In this document: one piece after another, positions 35,382 through 42,621 of the stretch
Layout of the letters: the number at the start of each line of letters is the position of its first letter
How positions within the stretch are numbered: position 1 is the first letter of the stretch
Notes under the pieces: generated by a model
What the model was told of the DNA's origin: nothing
Database searches by the model: none
Seen by the model: the letters and a program-made list of their open reading frames with translations, nothing else
Position numbers and translations under genes: made by a program
Origin: Flammeovirga sp. EKP202
GTDB taxonomy: Bacteria > Bacteroidota > Bacteroidia > Cytophagales > Flammeovirgaceae
Direction: 5' to 3'
Length of the DNA stretch: 64,000 nt
Assembly (NCBI RefSeq): GCF_014534745.1
Contig: NZ_JACVVP010000038.1
Location: 1 to 64,000 of the forward strand

Positions 35382-35446
35382 GTGAAAAAATATGAAAACC
35401 AATAATCAACAATGAAAAGAGTAGAGAAATAAGTGATAAAATAAAA

Positions 35447-35478
35447 AAACAGACCTAGCTCAAAAGCTAGGTCTGTTT
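35447..35478 (-). terminator. Terminator after secreted paralog 1
   Basis: A perfect 14-bp stem (35447-35460 and 35465-35478) with loop CAAA. The A-run at 35443-35449 reads as U on the - strand. It ends the transcript of the gene stopping at 35557. Confidence 0.85.
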
Positions 35479-35556
35479 GTATATTAATAGTTACCGCTAT
35501 CGGTATTTATATCTTTGTTACAATAATTAGTCACATAACAATAGTGTGAGAAGTAA

Positions 35557-36687
35557 TTACTTGTGGATAAAAGCAGGAGATTCTTTAAATGTATCTACGT
35601 GGAATTTTTTCACCACTTTTTTGTCTTTTGTAATTGTAATGTACTTGTTCTGTGAATTTACATTGTATTTGTGATGTTCCATGATTACTAAGAAATCATT
35701 TTCATCTACCTCTTCTACTTTATAGCCAGTTTTCGTTTTGAACTCTGTTAAAAGTATGTTTTGGTAATAAATTCCCATCCATTTTTTATTGTGGGGTTTT
35801 AAAAGGATGTCATGATGAACATGATAAGTCTTCAGTTTAAGTTTATCACTATTCAACATTTGGAAATATTCTTTGTCGATATCAATCATGTACTCACCAT
35901 CGAAAGCGATATCTTTTCCAGATTTTTTATCTTTCAAGTGTAGCCATGAATAGTAGTTGTTTTCAATCGTGTAACCATCTTCGATTGATTTAGCTTCTTT
36001 TGCAATAGAACTTGGAAGGTTTGCTTTTAGGCGGATTTCTTCATGATCTTCCACTTTATGGATGTAGTGGTTACCTAGAAGGAATTGTTCCATTTCAGAA
36101 AGATCAGAAGGAACTTCCTCAACGGTAGCAACGATTTCTTCTTCTTCCTCTTTTTCAACAATTTTTTTCTTGCCTTCAACGTCAATTACCTCAAACTCTT
36201 GTTTTTCATCACCAATAACGACGATGTCTTGAGGGCTGTAAGCAATAGAATCAACTTTTTTCTCTACAGCGGGGTATTCTGTAGGGGATCCTTTTTCAAG
36301 GGTTCCCATTTTAGCTGTTACATTTTCTACTCTATTATTAAAATAGCGGTAATCAATGAATTGAATGTGTCTTAGCCTTACTGAAGAAACTACTTCTTTG
36401 TTTTTTCGTACAGCAACATATCCATAGTCAGAAGGGTTACTTTTAAAAGTGACTACTTTATTTCTTCTAGTAATTGGATATTCTTTTTCGACGTCATTTA
36501 TCATTGTAAGTAGCGAAAGATGATTGGCATCGTTGATATTGTCAACAAATGCATGATATTCACCATCTTTTTCTGAAATGAGCAAAACTCCATTCCAAGT
36601 ATTATTATTAGCGAAAGCACTGAGTAAAAATATTCCTGTCGTGAGTAATAATAATCGAAAAGAGTTTAGCAAGGGCGAAATTCTCAT
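35557..36687 (-). CDS. Secreted protein, tandem paralog 1
   Basis: 376 aa with signal peptide (about 1-27, ending SAFAN). An N-terminal domain (about 28-125) begins WNGVLLISEKDGEYHAFVDN. A Glu-rich disordered linker (about 140-205, including EEEEEIVATVEEVP) follows, then a C-terminal domain (about 215-376) with YTIENNYYSWLHLKDKK, IAFDGEYMIDID and KPHNKKWMGIYYQ. It is clearly homologous along its length to the upstream gene at 36748-37959. No known domain is recognised and no catalytic set is conserved between the copies. Probably periplasmic or surface. The 60-bp gap suggests one operon. Confidence 0.75.
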   Translation of the reverse strand: MRISPLLNSFRLLLLTTGIFLLSAFANNNTWNGVLLISEKDGEYHAFVDNINDANHLSLLTMINDVEKEYPITRRNKVVTFKSNPSDYGYVAVRKNKEVVSSVRLRHIQFIDYRYFNNRVENVTAKMGTLEKGSPTEYPAVEKKVDSIAYSPQDIVVIGDEKQEFEVIDVEGKKKIVEKEEEEEIVATVEEVPSDLSEMEQFLLGNHYIHKVEDHEEIRLKANLPSSIAKEAKSIEDGYTIENNYYSWLHLKDKKSGKDIAFDGEYMIDIDKEYFQMLNSDKLKLKTYHVHHDILLKPHNKKWMGIYYQNILLTEFKTKTGYKVEEVDENDFLVIMEHHKYNVNSQNKYITITKDKKVVKKFHVDTFKESPAFIHK

Positions 36688-36747
36688 AATTTTAGATTAA
36701 AGAAATACATTTATATTTATTAAAGTAATAGCTGCAAAAATAAGGGA

Positions 36748-37959
36748 TTATTCTCGGTAGTAAAAATGTTCTTCTTGATGAAATATAGCTTTGTTGATTT
36801 TAAGTATAACTTTTTTCTTATTTTTTATCTCTAAAAGCTCTTTGTCGTTGCGAATTGAATAGTTTTGGGAACCGGTCGTTATCACTAACGTATTGTCATC
36901 TAACATTTTGAGTCGATACTCTTCGTCTGATTTTATGGCGGAAAGCTCATTTTTTTCATAGAAAATTCCAAGTAGTTTCTTATTGTAGGGCTTAATGAAA
37001 AGGTGATGTTGAAGAAGAAAGTCTTTGATTTTTTCTTTATTTTCATATTGTATATTGAAGTATTTATCATCGACTTCAAATATAGCTTCTCCGTCGAAGG
37101 CAAACCTTTCGTCTGTTGTTTTATGGCTTAAGTAAAGCCAGGAGTAGTGATCAGTAATGATTTCATATTCATCATCGAATTTTCTAGCATCATTTTTCAC
37201 TTCAGTACTTACCTTAGCCGTTTTGGGAGCATAGATGGGGTACCTTGATTCATGGATGTACTTTTCAAATAACATATAGTTAGTAAAGAATACTTCTTCT
37301 TTTCTAACCTTTTTTGTTGTTACCTGATCTTGTCCTGAATATTGGATGTCCTCATCAAGGATAATTGTACTGGAAGCATAAACATACTTCTGTGATGTAT
37401 CAATGACAGCATTAATTTTGTCAGGGTCACGTTCTTCTACCAAAGTAAAGCCTGTATTTAACTTTTCAGCTGGTAAAATATCACGAGGCTGTTCATTATC
37501 ATCATCGTCGGAATCGTCAATAGTAGCATATCTTCTAGGAGTAAACTCATAACCAAGCTTTCTGTCTGTATTTTTCATAACAGACATTCTGGCATTGAGG
37601 TAATACTCTTTCGAAGGCATTGCTTCTGAAAGCCTGACCGATGACACGACAAAACCTAATTTTTTGACTAAGATAAAGCCTTCGGGTTCGTTTTTGGGGG
37701 ATATGGCTATTCTCACGAGACGGCCATATTTCTTTACCTTGTGCGTAACTTTCTTTCCATCAATATTTGCAATAATTACTAAATCGTCAATGCTTTCGGT
37801 TTTGTCAATGAAAGCAGTGATTTCTTTATCCGTTTTGTGTGTTAATAACACTCCATCCCAGAATGGAGCGAGACTATCAGCATTTAAAGGTAAAGTGACA
37901 GCAAGTAGTAATAGTATTGATAGTAATGTAATATAACTTTTAGCGTATAAGATCATCAT
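36748..37959 (-). CDS. Secreted protein, tandem paralog 2
   Basis: 403 aa, signal peptide ending near LNADS. It has the same architecture as the downstream paralog: FWDGVLLTHKTDKEITAFID at the N-terminal domain, an acidic linker (DDSDDDDNEQ near residue 150), and a C-terminal domain with YEIITDHYSWLYLSHKT, FAFDGEAIFEVD and KPYNKKLLGIFYEKN. Shared positions include V-SSVRL after the first domain and the Y-SWL-L motif. The two diverged strongly in the linker. Function unknown. A gap with AT-rich sequence and a terminator of the next gene lies upstream. Confidence 0.75.
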   Translation of the reverse strand: MMILYAKSYITLLSILLLLAVTLPLNADSLAPFWDGVLLTHKTDKEITAFIDKTESIDDLVIIANIDGKKVTHKVKKYGRLVRIAISPKNEPEGFILVKKLGFVVSSVRLSEAMPSKEYYLNARMSVMKNTDRKLGYEFTPRRYATIDDSDDDDNEQPRDILPAEKLNTGFTLVEERDPDKINAVIDTSQKYVYASSTIILDEDIQYSGQDQVTTKKVRKEEVFFTNYMLFEKYIHESRYPIYAPKTAKVSTEVKNDARKFDDEYEIITDHYSWLYLSHKTTDERFAFDGEAIFEVDDKYFNIQYENKEKIKDFLLQHHLFIKPYNKKLLGIFYEKNELSAIKSDEEYRLKMLDDNTLVITTGSQNYSIRNDKELLEIKNKKKVILKINKAIFHQEEHFYYRE

Positions 37960-38207
37960 TTTTTTCCAATAATTAGGAGAGTTACCTATTTAACGGACAA
38001 TCCATAACTATTATTTTAATGAAAACTTTTAAAATCAAATATAATTATATTTATGTGATATTGTTCATTTTAAAACAATACTTTTGGGTCAAGACTGCCA
38101 ATAATTCTGTTAAATTATTGTAAGTAAATCCTAATGAAATTGTACACTATATTATTTATAATAACCTAAAATACACATTTATCACCGAGATTAGAAGCTT
38201 ACGTAAG

Positions 38208-38249
38208 AAATTAGGGCGATACTCTTTTTCAAGAGTATCGCCCTAATTT
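38208..38249 (-). terminator. Long hairpin terminator after acyltransferase gene
   Basis: A perfect 19-bp stem (38208-38226 and 38231-38249) with loop TTTC, 25 bp past the stop at 38275. The U-run on the - strand is short. The rest of the gap 37960-38207 is AT-rich and shows no gene. Confidence 0.8.
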
Positions 38250-38274
38250 GTTTCTAATCTATTGAAAGTAAGTG

Positions 38275-39138
38275 TTATGCTTCCTTTATGTCGTTTTTAA
38301 AGACTGGTTTGTCATCTGGATTCTGTCCAATAGCATTCGTTATAGTTGTTACGATTTCATCTACTGAAGCATCATTTGAGAACTGAATAGGATCTTTAAT
38401 TTCTACTTTCAGTTTAGTACCTCTTTTTTTGAAGAAAAGACCTTTTTTGTCGAAGGCTCTTCTAAAACCATCAATAACAATAGGAACTACAACAGGATTA
38501 TAGCTTTTAATGATATTACCTGTTCCTTTTCTTACTGGAGCATACGGGCTAGTTGTACCTTGTGGAAAAGTAACTAACCAACCTTGATCTAATGCTTTTT
38601 TGATTTTCAATGGAGCATTAATGTCTGCACCTCTTTTTACATCCTTTCCTTGTGCTCTCCAAGATCTCTTCACGGTAACGGCACCAGCCAATGAGAAAAT
38701 CTTTGGTATGATACCACTTTGTTTCATTGTTTCTTCTGCTGCTACATAATAAGTATTCACTCGCGGATTCAACATATAAATAGGCAATGCTGCAACTCCT
38801 TTTTTAAAGCCCCATTTTGCACTGGCAAAAATATGGTAGAAGGAAATTACATCAGTGTAGTAAGTTTGATGATTTGATACAAACAATACATTGTTTTTTG
38901 GAAGATCCTTTAACTTCTCCATTCCTTTTACCTGCAAATTATTATGCAGTTTAAGACGTGGGTAAGTAAAAGCAGCCAATGTGCCAATGATCATTCTTTT
39001 TAGGAAAAGAATATTACCAAAGTTATCTCTTCTTATAAGTTGAAACTTCTTTTTATTAGGATTTATCTCTTTTGCTTCATTAAAAACATCTGTAATTTTT
39101 GTTCCCATCTCGTTACTCCCTTTATTCTTATCTTTCAT
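38275..39138 (-). CDS. PlsC-like lysophospholipid acyltransferase
   Basis: 287 aa of the glycerophosphate acyltransferase superfamily, which esterifies lysophosphatidate or related lysolipids at the inner membrane. The catalytic His block is NHQTYYTD (H90, D96), with five rather than the usual four residues between His and Asp. The phosphate-binding block reads FPQGT (191-195) in place of FPEGT. PIVIDGFRRAF matches the P-V-I block. A hydrophobic helix precedes the His block. These changes are consistent with a Bacteroidota subfamily rather than decay, because the rest is intact. It is monocistronic with a palindrome upstream. Confidence 0.85.
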   Translation of the reverse strand: MKDKNKGSNEMGTKITDVFNEAKEINPNKKKFQLIRRDNFGNILFLKRMIIGTLAAFTYPRLKLHNNLQVKGMEKLKDLPKNNVLFVSNHQTYYTDVISFYHIFASAKWGFKKGVAALPIYMLNPRVNTYYVAAEETMKQSGIIPKIFSLAGAVTVKRSWRAQGKDVKRGADINAPLKIKKALDQGWLVTFPQGTTSPYAPVRKGTGNIIKSYNPVVVPIVIDGFRRAFDKKGLFFKKRGTKLKVEIKDPIQFSNDASVDEIVTTITNAIGQNPDDKPVFKNDIKEA

Positions 39139-39469
39139 GTTATATAAAATAATGACGTTTTACAGCTCAATTACGTAAATTAGTGCTAGTGATAATGTAT
39201 GCAAGCATACTAAAATGTATCTTTCGAAAACTAGGTTTTATACAATTATACGAAAATATTAATGTTAAAACCGATGTTTTTTCATGACATTTGCCAACCT
39301 TAATGATGAATGTCGATTCTGGCTTAAATTAGAGAATAAATCATTCATTTATTTCTTTAAAAAAATCATAAGGAATGTTTATAGAAGACAAAAATAAGAA
39401 AAAAATAGCAGCAAGAAGCTTGTTTAAACTCTTTAAGGATTCTTATTCAATGTTTTAGTAGGTAAAAGC
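39139..39469. other. Intergenic region with palindrome
   Basis: 331 bp between divergent plsC-like and rplU units, without a supported gene. GTATGC-AA-GCATAC at 39197-39210 is a 14-bp palindrome about 60 bp upstream of the acyltransferase start and could be an operator. The remainder is AT-rich. Confidence 0.45.
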
Positions 39470-39500
39470 TTGTCTGTTATAAAAAATAGAGTTACATTTG
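39470..39500 (+). promoter_or_regulatory. Promoter of rplU-rpmA
   Basis: TTG at 39470-39472 and an exact -7 box TACATTTG at 39493-39500, with 20 bp between, a good Bacteroidota sigma-A promoter. The -7 box covers an in-frame TTG at 39498, which rules that codon out as the rplU start. Confidence 0.75.
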
Positions 39501-39536
39501 CAGGCATTTCGAGGAAAAAACAATATCGAAGAGACA

Positions 39537-39848
39537 ATGTACGCAATTGTAGAAATAGCAGGACAGCAATTCAAAGTAGAAGAAAATAAATATATCTATA
39601 CTCATAAGTTAGACTCTGAAGAGGGTGCAGCTGTTGAGTTCGATAAAGTTCTTCTTGTTGATAACGCTGACAACGTATCAGTAGGAGCACCAACTGTAGA
39701 AGGTGCTAAAGTGACAGGTAAAGTACTTGGTCACGTGAAAGGCGAAAAAGTTATCGTCTTCAAAAAGAAGAGAAGAAAAGGATACAGAGTGAAGAACGGT
39801 CATAGACAACACTTCACAAAGGTTCTTATCGAAGGTATCTCTAACTAA
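39537..39848 (+). CDS. rplU: 50S ribosomal protein L21
   Basis: 103 aa from the ATG at 39537 ([20 protein letters not shown]), the usual L21 length. L21 binds 23S rRNA domain I on the solvent side of the large subunit. The family pattern is intact: [64 protein letters not shown] longer in-frame start at TTG 39498 overlaps the promoter -7 box, so the ATG is chosen. It is co-transcribed with rpmA, 37 bp downstream, as in most bacteria. Confidence 0.98.
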   Translation: MYAIVEIAGQQFKVEENKYIYTHKLDSEEGAAVEFDKVLLVDNADNVSVGAPTVEGAKVTGKVLGHVKGEKVIVFKKKRRKGYRVKNGHRQHFTKVLIEGISN

Positions 39849-39885
39849 TTGATTTTAGAAATCGAATCCATAACGATAAAAAAAC

Positions 39886-40146
39886 ATGGCACACAAAAAA
39901 GGAGCGGGTAGCTCAAGAAACGGTAGAGAGTCGGAAAGTAAACGACTTGGTGTGAAAATTTTCGGTGGATCAGCAGCTAAAGCTGGTAATATCCTTGTTA
40001 GACAACGTGGAACTACACACCACCCAGGTCAAAACGTAGGAATGGGAAAAGATCACACTTTATTTGCACTAGTTGACGGAACTGTAGAGTTCAAAAAGAA
40101 GAGACTAGGAAGATCTTTCATCTCAGTAATCCCAACTGCTGAATAG
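39886..40146 (+). CDS. rpmA: 50S ribosomal protein L27
   Basis: 86 aa. L27 reaches the peptidyl-transferase centre with its basic N-terminal tail and helps place tRNA. The start [24 protein letters not shown] is the classic unprocessed form, without the Firmicutes-type N-terminal extension that needs Prp cleavage. [21 protein letters not shown] follows. Second gene of the rplU operon, with a terminator 25 bp after the stop. Confidence 0.98.
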   Translation: MAHKKGAGSSRNGRESESKRLGVKIFGGSAAKAGNILVRQRGTTHHPGQNVGMGKDHTLFALVDGTVEFKKKRLGRSFISVIPTAE

Positions 40147-40170
40147 TAAGTAGGTTTATTGCAGATTTAG

Positions 40171-40209
40171 AGGTTCAAACCTAATAGCATTAGGTTTGGA
40201 CCTTTTTTT
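40171..40209 (+). terminator. Terminator of rplU-rpmA
   Basis: A 15-bp stem with one G-U (40171-40185 and 40189-40203), loop AGC, followed by a T-run to 40209. Confidence 0.92.
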
Positions 40210-40540
40210 GTCAAAGTTCTTGAGGTAAAAGCAGTGAAATGAATTATTTTCAATCATTTTAGTGTTTTTTGCCGCTAAAAATTCTTTGATAAAAACTATT
40301 AGTGCATTTTAAATAAAACGTACCGCAAAGAGATAGAGCAAGCAGGACTCTTCTCTATGGTATAAATTGAAATGTTTTCAATTGATTTTGCGTTATTGTA
40401 GTAAGCTTCTCAAGCATTTTTTTCTAATTAATGTTACTGTACTATTTTAATAAGTAACATTTGATTTATTTTAGCGCAAATATTTCAGTATCTTTATAAG
40501 ACCTATTAATATCTCAATCAGATAAAAGGGGAAAGTTTGA
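40210..40540. other. dnaA upstream region, no DnaA boxes seen
   Basis: 331 bp before dnaA. It is AT-rich, with several short T and A runs. I searched by eye for TTATCCACA and close variants on both strands and found none, so there is no support for an origin here. No exact TAnnTTTG promoter was seen either. Confidence 0.5.
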
Positions 40541-42574
40541 ATGATTAATGATTGTGTAACAGTTTGGCGTGAATGCTTAAACATCATCAAAAATGAAATC
40601 TCTACACAGAGTTTTCACACGTGGTTTATGCCTATTAAACCCGTTAAACTGGAAAATAATGTTCTTACGATCGCAGTTCCAAGCCCTTTTTTCTATGAGT
40701 GGTTAGAAGAATACTATGTGCATGTATTGAAGAAAGCGATTGATGCTGTTTTAGGGCCCAATGGTAAATTAGAGTATTCAATTATGGTCTCAAGAAGACC
40801 TAAAAATGCACCTTTCACTGTTCAAAGAAGACAGCAACCTGCTCCAAATAATGCAGGAGGGTATGACCCGTATGGTAATAATTATAACCCATCGTATGGT
40901 CAACAAAATCCAGCACCTTCTAATCCTTCTCAAGGACAACAACAGTATAATAATACAGGAGGATATCCTCCTCAACAACCTTCAACTCCTTCACCAACAC
41001 CTCAGTATCCTAAATCGCCTGTGAATCAAGAACCAGGTGTTCCTCCTTCACAGCAAGGAAACAGTAATTCTATTCCTCCATATACAAATCCGCCTTCACA
41101 ACAACAAGACGCTACTTATGGTAGAAATAATGAAGGTAGAGGTGGAAGAGAAAATACTGAGAATCAAAATCCGTTTGGTAATGATGCTTTTGGAGCAAAT
41201 TCACCAATTGATCCACATCAACAGAACTCCATGAGAGGGAATGATTCAGAACAGCCTGTGCCTTCTCAAAGTTGGAGAGAAACATCAAATCAGAATACAG
41301 CCTTTCCTAGTGAAAGTAAAAATGAGAATTTAGGTGGTACGCAAAGTAATCGCTATCAAAATCCTCCACAATATAGAAAGAGTCAATCACAACAATTGCC
41401 TCAATACAGATCTTCATCTACTCCGAAAAACAACCCTGAAGAACAAGCTCGTCCATACATGAATAATATGGGAGCAGAAAACCCTTCTGGTTTTGTTGAT
41501 CATTTTAGAGTGCCAAATGCTCAAGAAAGTTCGTATAGAGATTCTTACCTGAATCCGACTTATACTTTTGAGACATTTATTGAAGGAGATTGTAACCGTT
41601 TGGCTAGATCTGCAAGTATTGCAATTGCACGTAGACCTGGCGAAACAGCATTCAACCCACTAGTAGTATATGGTGGTGTTGGGTTGGGTAAAACCCATCT
41701 TGCTCAAGCTGTTGGTAATGAAGTGAAAAGAAACGATCCAAGTAAGTTTGTGCTTTATGTTACTTCAGAACAATTTACTACACAGTTTATCGAAGCACTA
41801 AGAAATAATAATGTACAGCAGTTTACCAATTACTATTTACAAGTAGATGTATTGATTGTTGACGATATTCAATTCTTAGCAAAAAAAGAAAAAACACAGG
41901 AAAATTTCTTCCATATATTCAACCGTCTTCACCAAAACGGAAAGCAGATTATTATGACTACTGACCGTCCTCCAAGAAGTTTGGAAGGATTGACAGATCG
42001 TCTTTTATCTCGTTTTAAGTGGGGATTAACGGCAGATATACAAAAGCCTGACTTTGAAACCAGAATTGCTATTGTAAAGCAAAAGCTAATGGCAGAAGGG
42101 GTGAATGTACCAGATGATGTAGTTGAATATTTATCTTACAATATCGATTCAAACATTAGAGAATTGGAAGGTACGTTAGTATCTCTATTAGCGAATGCTT
42201 CTTTAATGCAAAAAGAAATTGATTTAGACATGGCCAAAAATGCCTTGTTGAATATTGTAAGAAATACAGAGAAGGAAATTACAATTGATTTTATTCAGCA
42301 AATCGTATCTGAATATTTCGGTATTTCAGTGGAAGAACTAAAATCTAAAACAAGAAAGAAAGATATCGCTCAAGCAAGACAAATTGCTATGTATTTTTCA
42401 AAGGAATATACAAAAGAACCTTTGAAAACGATTGGTAATCAGTTTGGAGGGCGTGATCATAGTACTGTAGTACATGCAAGTAAAGCAGTGACAAAACGAA
42501 CAGCTTCAGATTCTCTTTACAATAGAATTTTAGAGGAGTTGTTAGATCAAATGAACATCAAAAGTAAAGGGTAA
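40541..42574 (+). CDS. dnaA: Chromosomal replication initiator DnaA, long linker
   Basis: A 677-aa initiator that binds oriC DnaA boxes and melts the origin; typical DnaA is about 450-480 aa. Domain I is residues 1-85 (VWRECLNIIKNEISTQSFHTWF). Domain II is greatly enlarged, about 90-335, rich in Gln, Asn, Pro and Ser and surely disordered. The AAA+ domain III starts near 338 (NPTYTFETFIEGDCNRLARSAS) with Walker A GGVGLGKT at 378-385, Walker B VLIVDDIQF, and sensor IMTTDRPP. Domain IV near the C-terminus carries GGRDHSTVVHASKAV, the DnaA-box signature. All functional motifs are intact, so the linker growth is the only oddity. Confidence 0.97.
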   Translation: MINDCVTVWRECLNIIKNEISTQSFHTWFMPIKPVKLENNVLTIAVPSPFFYEWLEEYYVHVLKKAIDAVLGPNGKLEYSIMVSRRPKNAPFTVQRRQQPAPNNAGGYDPYGNNYNPSYGQQNPAPSNPSQGQQQYNNTGGYPPQQPSTPSPTPQYPKSPVNQEPGVPPSQQGNSNSIPPYTNPPSQQQDATYGRNNEGRGGRENTENQNPFGNDAFGANSPIDPHQQNSMRGNDSEQPVPSQSWRETSNQNTAFPSESKNENLGGTQSNRYQNPPQYRKSQSQQLPQYRSSSTPKNNPEEQARPYMNNMGAENPSGFVDHFRVPNAQESSYRDSYLNPTYTFETFIEGDCNRLARSASIAIARRPGETAFNPLVVYGGVGLGKTHLAQAVGNEVKRNDPSKFVLYVTSEQFTTQFIEALRNNNVQQFTNYYLQVDVLIVDDIQFLAKKEKTQENFFHIFNRLHQNGKQIIMTTDRPPRSLEGLTDRLLSRFKWGLTADIQKPDFETRIAIVKQKLMAEGVNVPDDVVEYLSYNIDSNIRELEGTLVSLLANASLMQKEIDLDMAKNALLNIVRNTEKEITIDFIQQIVSEYFGISVEELKSKTRKKDIAQARQIAMYFSKEYTKEPLKTIGNQFGGRDHSTVVHASKAVTKRTASDSLYNRILEELLDQMNIKSKG

Positions 42575-42621
42575 CCCTTCTATCTAACCCTATTTTTTAG
42601 CATTGATAATCCTATTATTGA

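Noticed and set aside
40210-40540. Possible oriC upstream of dnaA
   Set aside because: No DnaA box (TTATCCACA or close form) on either strand and no AT-rich 13-mer array.
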